Source: Ehrlichia sp052043515 (GTDB lineage: Bacteria; Pseudomonadota; Alphaproteobacteria; Rickettsiales; Anaplasmataceae). From it: 64,000 nt of DNA. Within the stretch, counting starts at the first letter, position 1. Every line of letters begins with the position of its first letter. Below the pieces are notes generated by a model. It searched no databases. It was not told the origin of the DNA and worked only from the letters and a program-made list of their open reading frames with translations. The stretch covers positions 310,001 through 374,000 of the forward strand of contig JBQEQX010000001.1 in the NCBI GenBank assembly GCA_052043515.1. The letters are read 5' to 3'. Positions 39,966 through 50,346 of this stretch are shown in pieces. A program made the translations under genes and the position numbers.

Positions 39966-40600
39966 TTAGTAATCCTTAGATAATATATTTAAAACATGTT
40001 GTAGGTGACCACAACAAACTTCATTACAAAATTTATTAAAATCTTGACTACTAAGATTTTTTTCAAACAATTCTTTACATTTTTGAAGCTTGTCCAAAGC
40101 TTGCTATAACTATCTTTAGTATTAACAAGTAAAGTTCCACAATCATCCATTAAATTTATAAGTATACTACCACACTCAAGTGCAAGTTTCTTAATACCAG
40201 ATATGCTTATGTCTAAAAAGTTTATCTAATTCTTTAGATGTCTAACAGGATCAATAAATACAAAACTCCGTGCTGAACTACAAAACTTCTTAGCAACTTT
40301 GTTCACTTCGTTCACTTTTTTTTCAACAAAAGAAAATCCATAGGAAAAAGCTACAGTATCAGAATTGATTTTTAGATACTTTTGTCCATATTCACACAAA
40401 CGTTTTTCAATTTTTTTCTTTCCTCTTCCTCATTTAATAACTTAGATATCGAGAAAATAGATAATTTAACAAGATCTTTAACAAAGCGTAGTAATAATAT
40501 TACAACCGCTATTGGTAACGCAATACAAGCTGCTAAAAATCAACACTACCACTACCAGTGATAATAATAACAGGCAAGGTAACTTCAAATTACAAATGTT
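39966..40600 (-). pseudogene. decayed member of the membrane-anchored helical family
   Basis: Pieces in order: a membrane helix (VVVVLIFLAACIALPIAVVI), FVKDLVKLSIFSISKLLNEE, then past an A7 slip EKRLCEYGQKYLKINSDTVA and FSFVEKKVNEVNKVAKKFCS, then LDISISGIKKLALECGSILI, then ALDKLQKCKELFEKNLSSQD, ending LQHVLNILSKDY at stop 39966-39968. At least four one-base lesions, some not in homopolymers. Repaired length is about 200 residues, the size of intact family members. Confidence 0.5.
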
Positions 40601-40762
40601 TCTCGTCACAAATCCATTCCTTTCCCCCTCTACCAACATTTACACATATCACTCTCGATTATTTACAAGTTATCAAATTTGCAATATAACAACAACCTGC
40701 GCAATAAAAAACTTTAGTCCTAAAAATGCAAACGTTAGCGTTATTTAACAAATAGTTTTCTC

Positions 40763-40918
40763 CTACACTCGTAATATAGTTTCTGTTCTTTTATACTCAA
40801 CTTGCACTCTTCCACCTTCAATTAAATCAATCAAACAAGATCGTATTAATTCATAACGCTACAGATTACACATATCCTTCGCTGAAAGATTAATCAAACC
40901 CATAATAAATTTAATACC
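40763..40918 (-). pseudogene. short relic with an in-frame stop
   Basis: One frame reads MGLINLSAKDMCNL, TAG, then RYELIRSCLIDLIEGGRVQV and a stop at 40763-40765. A C-to-T change of CAG would explain the stop. Too short to assign. Confidence 0.3.
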
Positions 40919-41030
40919 TTGTTATTACATTTGTCTTCGTGTTTACTCAATCTTCATTTCAAGTACCACATACAAAAGCCAAATAATGTTATACAAACAA
41001 CTAATATTTAAAAAACACACCACCACCCAT

Positions 41031-41141
41031 TCAATGGCATATTTCACTCGATCCATCAGTGTGCTCTTGAATAAAAAGTTTACTCTGCTCATTATATTTG
41101 TTCAAGCAACATGACGTACACAATTTCCCACATGCATCCAT
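41031..41141 (-). CDS. possible Cys-rich micro-protein
   Basis: 36 codons from ATG 41139-41141: MDACGKLCTSCCLNKYNEQS and ending EICH, with CESCILLA directly upstream in the same frame after a stop. Cys spacing (CxxxC, CxxCC) is striking, but this may be the tail of a decayed gene. Confidence 0.25.
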   Translation of the reverse strand: MDACGKLCTSCCLNKYNEQSKLFIQEHTDGSSEICH

Positions 41142-41165
41142 AGCCAACAAAATGCACGACTCACA

Positions 41166-41857
41166 ATGTTAGAAATACATCAAAAAGTACCTAACGTAAA
41201 TAATATATAAAAAATTAAATAATAAAGTTAATTGTATTAAAAAATTAGTATTTTTTAATCACTGAAATTTTTGCATTATATTTGATCTGAATATAGCGTA
41301 ATTCACACGTCTGTATGTGGAGTTAAATGTTGCTACTATATGTTTGTGTAATATTGAAAAAAAATGAAAATTCTTTATCCATAAAAAAGGCGTCAAAGAA
41401 GTTTTCTTTTATATTAACAGCACTGTTTTACAGCATTTTATAGTGATATATGCGAGTCAAATATTCTTACAACCAAAATAGATACGCTGAACTTGTATAT
41501 CACAGTAGTTTTATTGATACTTCTTAACCAATTCATATTTTTCACTTGGCACTATAGACAAAGTTAACAGAAAGCAATGCATGGTCAGCATATGCTTTTT
41601 AGATATATACTAATATTACAATCCAGATTATTCTGAGAATACATATCTACTATTCTAATCTGTAAAAAATAAGTAACACATAAATTTAATAAACATTGTA
41701 ATTAAAAACTAGAGAAATTACAGCAAACATGGTAGCCAATCAAGAGTATATTCAATAAAGGTTAATAATTCTATATAAATTTAGTTAATATTATTTTACA
41801 TATCTATTTAAATTGATGTATATTTTCATAATTTAATTAAATAATCATAGGTCTTTT
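41166..41857. other. spacer
   Basis: AT-rich strand-switch region between the minus-strand array and the plus-strand repeat gene. No gene recognised. Confidence 0.35.
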
Positions 41858-42566
41858 ATGCCAAATGTGGGGAAAAGTGTCTACAATGCTCTTCGTAAAG
41901 AATTAAATAGAGAAGTGAAGAACCTTTATTTTTTACGAAAAAAGTCTTCAGAATAGTCATCATGCAAGGAGGAGGGGCGGCTATTTCTTTAAATTACTTG
42001 ATACTGTGTTGTTCACGCTTATACTGAAGATGTGTATCCTTATCTTAAATGATGGAAAACTCAAAAAATCTGCTGCGTTAGCCCCAAGTATCGTACCTCA
42101 AATACAGGAACAATCCAGGAAACTCATGGCACTCATGATCGATCTACATAACACTTGCATTACAAGAAGAGGAAATATGTCACACGAACTTACCTCATAT
42201 ATACTGGATAAACACACTGAAATGGAAATCTGCACTGAATCTATAAGTGATCACTGTAATACGCTGGTATGCTCCAGTGATTTTTTAGATCCTGGCTTTT
42301 TACCTTTATGTTTTTATGTTGCCACTATTGAGCTTGCTTGTAAGCGATTAGAAGATAGAGTTCGTAGAGATGTAGAACATAAGATACATGGGATAACAAA
42401 CGGAAATTATCATGCACTATTTGCGAGTCTAAGCTTACGACAAGGTCACATTATTCCTCAAGATTATGTAATTGAAGAGCCAGATGTTGCTTCTGTAACC
42501 AATAATCTATTATCTATATCAGACGTGTGTAAAAGTTTAGAACAAAAACGCAGAGATTTTTTTTGA
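41858..42566 (+). CDS. N-terminal part of a tandem-repeat protein, frame-disrupted
   Basis: The gene probably starts at ATG 41858 (MPNVGKSVYNALRKELNREV). It passes through at least two slips in 41,950-42,060, where RGGYFFKLLDTVL and HAYTEDVYPYLK lie in different frames. It then stays open from about 42,050 to 42,566 (KKSAALAPSIVPQIQEQSRK to KSLEQKRRDFF). This helical region resembles the gene at 45.9-47.1 kb: compare LHNTCITRR / LHNYFVKYE and CNTLVCSSDFLDPGF / CNRLIETSDFMNVNF. At the T8 run 42557-42564 one added base leads into the repeat part. Confidence 0.6.
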
Positions 42567-43411
42567 ATTCTATGCCATTAGTTCATGGTTGCTCTTTCGT
42601 GGAATTGTTGGACACCATGTGTCGTGCATCAACATGTTACATACCTGGGCAACAAGTGTGGTTAGTTGGCGGTACTCCAATAATAACATATGACACTGCC
42701 TTAACAGGAGAAGTTGGTATAGGTGCTATAAGCCAAGAAGGTTATGGTATTAGAGATTTTGGTGCTGATACTAGTGATGGCCCTAATAATCCACAACCGG
42801 GCCCTAGTACAGAGATTACTTCACACAGAGATTATAGTGCTGATAATCGCTGCTCTTATACCAATGATGATCCTAATAATCCACAACCGGGCCCTAGTAC
42901 CGAGGTTACTCCACACAGAGATTATAGTGCTGATAATCGCTGCTCTTATACCAATGATGATCCTAATAATCCACAGCCAGGCCCTAGTACAGAGATTACT
43001 TCACACAGAGATTATAGTGCTGATAATCGCTGCTCTTATACCAGTGATGATCCTAATAATCCACAACCGGGCCCTAGTACCGAGGTTACTCCACACAGAG
43101 ATTATAGTGCTGATAATCGCTGCTCTTATACCAATGATGATCCTAATAATCCACAGCCAGGCCCTAGTACCGAGATTACTTTAGACTGGGGTTGTAGTGA
43201 TGGTAGTCGCAACTCTGATACTAATGACGATCATGACACTCCACAACCAGACCCTAGTACCGAGGTTACTTCACACTGGTATCGTAGTGCTGATAGTCGC
43301 GACTCTTATACCAATGATGATCCTAATAATCCACAACCAGGCCCTAGTAGCACGGTTACTTCATTTAAATGGCATTATTATCATGGGCAATCACGTACAT
43401 ACTACCAGTAA
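42563..43411 (+). CDS. C-terminal part of the tandem-repeat protein (30-residue repeats)
   Basis: 282 codons. The first ~70 residues (HGCSFVELLDTM, the stretch QQVWLVGGTPIITYDTALTGE) match HGCKFQDLFAF and the LTGKRY region of the paralogue at 45.9-47.1 kb, so the TTG start is inside a domain. About 6.7 copies of DDPNNPQPGPSTEVTPHRDY plus SADNRCSYTN follow, acidic and proline-rich, like ehrlichial TRP repeat regions. After the stop at 43411 another frame continues GVLDFWFSNYSEHCVAVRFI to 43586, possibly the true C-terminus past one more slip. Confidence 0.68.
   Translation: MNSMPLVHGCSFVELLDTMCRASTCYIPGQQVWLVGGTPIITYDTALTGEVGIGAISQEGYGIRDFGADTSDGPNNPQPGPSTEITSHRDYSADNRCSYTNDDPNNPQPGPSTEVTPHRDYSADNRCSYTNDDPNNPQPGPSTEITSHRDYSADNRCSYTSDDPNNPQPGPSTEVTPHRDYSADNRCSYTNDDPNNPQPGPSTEITLDWGCSDGSRNSDTNDDHDTPQPDPSTEVTSHWYRSADSRDSYTNDDPNNPQPGPSSTVTSFKWHYYHGQSRTYYQ
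42776..43365 (+). repeat. 90-bp tandem repeats with 180-bp higher-order pattern
   Basis: Units of 90 bases; the first four alternate between EITSHRDYS and EVTPHRDYS forms, so the array grew by duplication of a 180-bp dimer. Later units diverge (LDWGCSDG, HWYRSADS). The period is a multiple of three. Confidence 0.85.
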
Positions 43412-43586
43412 TGGCGTCCTAGATTTTTGGTTTTCTAACTATAGTGAGCATTGCGTGGCGGTACGTTTTATTGACTTATACAAAAGCTCAGATATCTATG
43501 TAAGCAAGAAGATGCTGACACGCATAAACTATGGGACACTTATATATGCTTTGCGAGTTTTGTTATCACTGTCTAACATTACATAA

Positions 43587-45852
43587 GTTTTTTAACAATA
43601 ACTCCAAGTTGACAAATGTTATAAATTGAAAGATCAGGCAGTTTACAGGAATATCACAAATTTAACAAATTAAAGTATGACGTTAATGAATTTCTAATAA
43701 GACTTATATAGTTTTTAAATCCAACAAGCTAACTATGTGTACTAATTAGCTAACTTGATAATAATATATCCATGATTCTATATTTTAGACACAATACAAA
43801 AAACCGACTTAGCAGATTCACCTAAATCAGTATTTTTCAAAGAACACACATATTTCTAAAAAGAATCATGGCCGTTCTTTCAAATTTATTAAACTCATAA
43901 TAACAAACAGAAGGAGAACGGTTGAGAGCACAGTGATGTGTTTTTTTCTTCATTATAAAGTGCTCTTACAACTAGACCTAATTGATTAGCCATGTTAATA
44001 AGTAGCACTACGTTTATCACATAAAAAAACCGCATATCAATTTAGTATTTATACAAAATATAATACACTTACTTATTGATAAAAAATCTATCTAAGTTTA
44101 AAATTTGATAAATTTATTATAAGTTTTACTAATCTTACACTAAACAACATATTTTTGATTACACATTACATTTTCTATAGATTCTTTAGCTTTTAGTCAC
44201 AAAATCTGTCAAGTTGTAGCGTTCAATTTATAGTTAAGAACGGTAGGATACATCACTCGGCATAGCTAGGATATGCAGTATCAAAATAACATTCAAAACA
44301 TATACGTGACACAAAGCCAACCTGTCTTATTTTCGAGTTAATTTTATCCGTAACGCTAAGGTAAAAAATATAAACTGGTTAAGAGGGCAAATAAAACTAC
44401 TGCGATACACATGTTCGGTATATCTGTTTTACTTGTAAGAACATTTGAACTTTGCATGCATTACTAGAAGATACTGTCAAAGAGTGCTACCAAAAATGAA
44501 AAATGTTCTACCTATTGTAGAATCTACTTTCCTTACAACAGGTAAAAACTTACACTACATATTGATTATGTGTTGAACAGAAAAAATCAAAGAAAATTAT
44601 CAGTGGTAGAGACACCATTATCAAATTCAGAACACTATTAGTTGTTACTAATTTTAGGAAGACTGCCTTCTAGATAAGTCATGAATAACTCGTAGATAAC
44701 CACTACACAGCAAAAGCCACTTCGTCAGATTTACAAATGACGCATTAACCAGATAGCATATTCAAACTATCAAATGTACAACGATGTCCTCTTGCAATTC
44801 TATGTATAAAAAATCCAGATATATGCTTCCCAAACCTTATACATGAGGACCTTAATTTTTCTGAAGCATTATTTTTATCGATAGATGTAACATACCGCAA
44901 TCAAAATCAATATTCTTCCCATCAGAACTCGTGGTCACACGCAATCCAGTATGCATATTCCTGCAACATACAACTTTCATAAATCTACTTTGCATTTTCT
45001 ACAAGAAAAGCTTCAATTAATACTAGTATAAGTATCTATAAGTACAAATCACTAGTATATACTATACTATATATAATAATGCTTCACCTAAAGTTCGTAT
45101 ACACTTTATAGACATACTGAACTCGACTTTTGCTATTTAATATATTATAACAACACTAACATTCTCTCTGTTGGTAACACAAATGTGGTTACGAATTTTA
45201 CTATTCACTTCATAACCCTATCCCTTTGTTTCTCTATTTCAAGCACAATATCACAAGTCAATTCAGCAGATTCACTGAAATGGAATGGTCATTCAAAAGA
45301 ATACATACATCACCTAAAGTTGCAACGACAGCTAACACGCCTTCCCCATTCTATGACCAGTAACTACACTGCATTGTAACCCACTAATTATACAGTGTAC
45401 CAACAACTGTCATTAAAGGAAACAAGCAGTCCTGTATTTTTCATGTGTAAACTCACAACAAAGATTTAGTTGATTTATCGAATACACTAACCTGATAACT
45501 ATACGAAGCGATAATACACTTATCTGTTTATAAAAAAAATCTGAACTAAGTTTAAGTTTCACTGGTCATTCATCAAATACATACTATTTAACTCCTTAAG
45601 CACAATGAATTTGACAATGAGTTCCATACCTTTTTGATTACAACATGAACATGAACATGAACTCAAACAGTAGGCACATTTTTTTATATTACTAGTCAGA
45701 AATTGATGCAATACTGTACACATATACAAGTATTTTTTTGAAAAACATATAAACATACAACTTATTCACAACTTAGGCTGTTTTATACCAAACAAACATA
45801 ATAAAACGTTACTACAAAAGGTAGGCTACATAATTAAACCATTAATACTATA
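43587..45852. other. 2.3-kb region without a supported gene
   Basis: Two short frames, 45185-45379 (+) and 45559-45756 (-, with a SSCSCSCCNQK motif), have no other coding evidence. A plus-strand stretch of about 75 codons near 44,750-44,980 is open, but stops interrupt the same frame upstream. No tRNA, rRNA or repeat is seen. Confidence 0.35.
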
Positions 45853-47056
45853 TTAATTATATCTGCTTCTATCTCCACTTACGTGGACATCTGAACTTTC
45901 GCATAGAGTATCAGGAAATTCTTGATCAATGTTAGGGCGACTCAAGCATAACTCATCTTCACTATACGCTTCTTCTCTTGTTTCCGAAGCACGAGAAGCC
46001 ACCTGACGACCAATACCACTGGTGCTAGGAAGTTCTTGATCAACGTTAAGGCGGCTCAGACACAATTCATCTTGAGTATATGCTTCTTCTCTTGTTTCTG
46101 AAGCATGAGAAGCTACTTGATGATCAATGCCACTGGCACTAGGAAGTTCTTGATCAACGTCAACAGGACGTGTAGAACTTAAAGGAAGATCATGAACATA
46201 TCTTTTGCCTGTCAACCCATTAACCGCCTGTAGTTTTCCATTATCCAAAAATACGGGAATAAAGGCTTTCTCATCAGGATTCTCATGTGATATCTTCACC
46301 AGAAAGGCAAACAGATCCTGAAATTTACAACCATGTTCTCTTTCTAAAACTTCACACAAAAATTCCTGGTACACATCTATCACACCACTATTACTTATAT
46401 GACTTGTTAAGCGTGCAACATAACTCTCTATACTGAAATTTGGTGCAACTGATTCACAATCTATGTTAATACGAGAGGTCGACCATATACCTACACTAGT
46501 ACTTAATTGTCCATCTACCATTAACTGCTGACGTTTACGCGATATATTAACATCGATACACTCCTTAATTTGCTCAACAAAAAACAGCATATTGTTAACA
46601 GTAAGCGCCACCTTTGTAAAATTCACATTCATAAAATCACTAGTTTCTATCAGTCTATTACACAATGAGGCTATAGCCCGCTGATTTTTAAGAACTCTAA
46701 CATATAAGCTATTAAGAAAATTTTCCGCTTCACTGCTTTGTTGTATCACTTGTTGCTCATATTTAACAAAATAGTTGTGTAGCCTGGCCAAATTTTTAAT
46801 CATATCATGTCCATGCTTCTTAATTTTCGATCTAATGCCAGACACTTTACTAGACTCAACTAAACAATGGTGATCCAAAACACTATCAGCAGCCTGGAAA
46901 AACATTACCAATGCTCGCTCTCTATCACAAAGGCCAGTACAATAACAATTTGCAACAGCACTCGATGATGCCAGGTCTTCATCATACAACTCTCGACTAA
47001 TTAATTTTTAACTTATCACGCATATGTGTATAAGTAAGTTCAGCTATATTTTTCAT
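45853..47056 (-). CDS. tandem-repeat protein, paralogue of the 42-43.6 kb gene, frameshifted near the start
   Basis: The ATG at 47056, with GGAG upstream, begins MKNIAELTYTHMRDKLK and is lost at the T5 run 47005-47009. One base less continues LISRELYDEDLASSSAV into the 378-codon open frame. The body is a long helical domain (residues ~30-280) shared with the plus-strand gene. Two 38-residue repeats (VDQELPSTSGIGRQVASRAS and onward to DELCLSRPN), a third partial unit and an acidic end follow. No signal peptide is seen, consistent with TRP-like secreted proteins that lack one, but secretion is not shown by sequence. Confidence 0.7.
45900..46165 (-). repeat. 114-bp (38-residue) tandem repeats
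   Basis: Two full copies and part of a third of VDQELPS(A/T)SGI, QVAS, ASETREEAY, DELCLSR. In frame. Confidence 0.8.
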
Positions 47057-47338
47057 ATAAGGTGCTCCAATAATAAAAATTAGTAAATTAATTAATAACA
47101 TATGCAAAACAAGAATGTATATACCCACTAAGGCAATATCACTTCTCATAGGGACTACAAAAAGATCCAATCTCTTAGATCAAAGTTACTATTAAATAAC
47201 TTATATATTAAAATTAACTTATTAAGCTAGCTTATTAAATTTAATTTTCCATTAACAAAAAGTATAATAATTAATATATATACATAAATTATTAAATGTG
47301 CAAATACAAAAATGTCAAGATATATGTAAAGAAGATTT

Positions 47339-47986
47339 TTACGTATTTAAAAAGAACTTAGAGAAACTCTTGATATAGTAGGCAGTTAGTGGTGCAGTAA
47401 AAATGAATCCATCGATACGATCAAGCACACCGCCATGTCCAGGTATAAAAGTACCACTATCTTTCACATTGCATAAACGTTTTAGACAAGACTCTGTGAT
47501 ATCACCAATTTGAGCAATAATTGCTATTAGAACACCACCAATAAATGCATGAACAACAAAAAATATGCCAAAAATTATTGATACAATAACACTAATAAAC
47601 GCACCTGCAAAAACCCCTCCTAGTAGCCCTGACCATGTTTTGTTAGGGCTAATAATTGGTATCATTTTCTTCCCACCAACACTTTTTCCAACGAAATAAG
47701 CTGCTGTATCCGTAGCACACACAACAGATATCAACCATAACAAGATTATTTCTCCATTAGACAAACTATAGATATACAATAAAGATGCATAAGGTATGAC
47801 TATAATAAAGAACGCAAGAAGATAACATATTCTTTTGCCTTGTGTCATATTAAATAACTCAAAAGAAGAGATTACAGTAACAAAGATAGACAAAGAGTAA
47901 GATGTAATTTTACCAAAATATAAAGATAAAAACACAACTACACAAATTGATACATAAGACAATGACCTTATAAAAAAAACTATCAC
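47339..47986 (-). CDS. cdsA: phosphatidate cytidylyltransferase (CDP-diglyceride synthase)
   Basis: Makes CDP-diacylglycerol for phospholipid synthesis at the inner membrane. The protein (215 codons, shorter than the ~270 of E. coli but usual in Rickettsiales) is polytopic and carries the family signature near the C-terminus: SCLKRLCNVKD followed by IPGHGGVLDRIDG. DTAAYFVGKSVGGKKMIPI and SPNKTWSG match the conserved cytoplasmic loop. The start is a GTG at 47986. It lies downstream of pyrH and frr in the same direction, a common arrangement; uppS, often between frr and cdsA, is absent here. Confidence 0.93.
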   Translation of the reverse strand: MIVFFIRSLSYVSICVVVFLSLYFGKITSYSLSIFVTVISSFELFNMTQGKRICYLLAFFIIVIPYASLLYIYSLSNGEIILLWLISVVCATDTAAYFVGKSVGGKKMIPIISPNKTWSGLLGGVFAGAFISVIVSIIFGIFFVVHAFIGGVLIAIIAQIGDITESCLKRLCNVKDSGTFIPGHGGVLDRIDGFIFTAPLTAYYIKSFSKFFLNT

Positions 47987-48651
47987 CTACCATTTTACCT
48001 TAACCAAACATTTTTTTTAACTTGTACAATACACTCTCTATAAAAGTAGCTTACTATACTTATTATACCATAAAAATATAACCTAGTATAATGCTAACTC
48101 AAACTATAAAACAAATACATTTCACTACATAATACTAATTTAATACACCATTTTAAGAAAATTGCATATTACAGCTTTAAAAGCTTTTTTTATGAATGGA
48201 TAGCAGATATTTGGTTACATGTATAATATTAAACTCAAGTTTCATGTAACTTTAAACACACAACAACAAAAAGCTCATACATTTTGGTATGTTTTATTAA
48301 TAAATTTTCTAAGTAACCTTATAAACAAAAACACCTACTAAATGCTTTTACAATACATAAACCTCACTTGTACAACACAGCACTCATTCAATTAGCACTC
48401 TTATCTTACAATTAAAACCCAATTTATTCATAAACATTACTCAAAATATCAATACTACAAATGTTACTAATAATCTTCTTTAACTATACACACAACCTAA
48501 AGATACAAAATTATCACACAAGAAAAATAACAAAACTCATATGTGTATTAACCAAATACACAACAACCTAGGCTACTTTTGCTTAACAGAATTCAAAATA
48601 AAGCACTATATAATTTTACTGCTTATTTTAAATAACGATGTCTTACGTAAA
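47987..48651. other. spacer between cdsA and frr
   Basis: 665 AT-rich bases, no gene recognised; frr and cdsA are unlikely to share one compact transcript across this gap. Confidence 0.35.
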
Positions 48652-49210
48652 CTAAACATGCAATAATTCTTTTTCTTTTGAAACAAAAGCATCATTTATC
48701 TTTTTTTATGACATCATCTGTTACTTTTTGTATTTCTGCTCCAGCCGTGCGCAAATCATCTTCTGAAATATCCTTGTTATCCTGCATTACTTTTAACTTA
48801 TCCATAATATCTCTACGTATATTGCGAACGGATATTTTACATTCCTCCGAAATTTTACCTAATAACTTAATCAAATTTTTTCTCATGTCTTGAGTCATGT
48901 CAGGAATAACCAAACGTATTGTTGTTGCTTCACAAGAAATACCAAAACCCAAATTTGAATTCACAATCGCAGTCTTTATAGCTCCTACATTATTAGAATC
49001 CCATACTTTAACCATCAATGTCTTGTTATCAGATACAGATATACTTGATATTGCATTTAACTTTACACGGCCACCATAAGTTTCAACAACAATTCCATCT
49101 AATAGTGAAGTTCTTGCTCTTCCAGTTCTAATACCATCAATATCACTTAAATATACTGATAAAGTCTTATCCATTCTACTCTTAGCATCTTGCTTTATTT
49201 CACTTATCAT
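48652..49210 (-). CDS. frr: ribosome recycling factor, frameshifted near the C-terminus
   Basis: Releases ribosomes from mRNA after termination, with EF-G; essential. GRARTSLLDGIVVETYGG, VWDSNNVGAIKTAI, IPDMTQDMRKNLIKL and VRNIRRDIMDKLK are conserved. As assembled the frame stops at VIKKDK (48692). Removing one base from the T7 run at 48701-48707 gives VIKKINDAFVSKEKELLHV, the family-typical end, with a stop at 48652-48654 and 185 residues, exactly the usual length. It starts 30 bases after pyrH. Confidence 0.93.
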
Positions 49211-49240
49211 TCATTTATACCAATCACTTTCATTTAACGT

Positions 49241-49975
49241 TTAATTACATATTATTGTGTACAAACCATTTCCACGAATTACATCTGCAAATCCACCACG
49301 TTTGCCTAAATTAAATACAATAATAGGTACTGAATGCTCTCTAGCCAAAGATACAGCAGCAACATCCATAATTTTAAGATCTAGAGATAACAAATCTCGA
49401 TAAGAAATTTTATCGTATCTTATCGCACCAGAGGTCTTTTTAGGATCAGCTGAGTAGACACCATCAACTTGCGTACCTTTTAATATAACATCGCACCCCA
49501 TTTCTATACCACGTAGTGCGGCTGCGGTATCCGTAGTAAAAAAAGGGCTACCAACCCCAGCAGCACATATAACTACTCTTCCTTTCTCTAAATGACGTAT
49601 AGCACGTCTTCTAACATAGGTTTCACACACAGCAGTGATAGGAATCGCGGACAACACTCTAGACTGGACATTAATTTTTTCCAATGCATTCTGCAAAGAT
49701 AAAGCATTCATCATAGTAGCCAACATTCCTATATAATCATTACTAGCTCTTTCAAAACCAAAAGACGCAGATGCAGATGCCCCACGGAATATATTACCTC
49801 CACCCACAACCAAACATAGCTGTACTCCAAAACTTTGAACTTCCTTGAGGTCATAAGATAATTTATCTAGAACATCCACATCGCATCCAAAGCCCTTTTC
49901 TCCCATTAATGCCTCACCAGATACCTTCAGTAAAACTCTAGAGTACTTAACTTTAGTAGCAGGGCCCTCACTCAT
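49241..49975 (-). CDS. pyrH: UMP kinase
   Basis: Phosphorylates UMP to UDP; bacterial amino-acid-kinase type hexamer. Motifs in order: LLKVSGEALMG, VVGGGNIFRGA, GVGSPFFTTDTAAALRG and KGTQVDGVYSADPKK. 244 residues, normal length, intact. It precedes frr closely, the classical pyrH-frr pair. Confidence 0.95.
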   Translation of the reverse strand: MSEGPATKVKYSRVLLKVSGEALMGEKGFGCDVDVLDKLSYDLKEVQSFGVQLCLVVGGGNIFRGASASASFGFERASNDYIGMLATMMNALSLQNALEKINVQSRVLSAIPITAVCETYVRRRAIRHLEKGRVVICAAGVGSPFFTTDTAAALRGIEMGCDVILKGTQVDGVYSADPKKTSGAIRYDKISYRDLLSLDLKIMDVAAVSLAREHSVPIIVFNLGKRGGFADVIRGNGLYTIICN

Positions 49976-50346
49976 TAATCTTCCTCTATTAGCTAGTAAC
50001 TAAAATACAGTAAACACGGATACAGTAAATTATATATTAGCAACAAAAAGATGCAATATACAAATTCCTAATATCCTAAATTGAGTAAAATCAATAACAG
50101 TTATACATTTTCACTATGCTTAAAATCTACTGCCTATAAATTTCCTTATTAAACACTCTAAAACTAGAATTGACAGTTTATTAATGACAAAAAAGTTGTC
50201 CGTAACCCAACTACGACACATAATTTATGTAAATTCGCCATCAACACTTCCGAATTAAACTGATATACTGAAAAGTATAAGTTTTGTGGTTCCATCCTTA
50301 ACATGATTTTTTATAAATTTCTTGATTATATAGAAGATTTTTTTCT
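49976..50346. other. spacer
   Basis: 370 bases with no gene; probably contains the pyrH promoter. Confidence 0.35.

Noticed and set aside
42744..43184. Hydrophobic repeat frame (MILIIHNRALV type)
   Set aside because: Out-of-frame reading of the 90-bp repeats; the acidic Pro-rich frame is continuous with the conserved body.
44490..44985. Apparent decayed plus-strand gene ending SCNIQLS
   Set aside because: The reading needs five or six in-frame stops; the final 75-codon open run is expected by chance somewhere in a window this size.
45185..45379. 64-codon plus-strand frame
   Set aside because: No start context, no motif.
45559..45756. 65-codon minus-strand frame with SSCSCSCCNQK
   Set aside because: The cysteine run is eye-catching, but no start context or neighbouring coding signal supports it.
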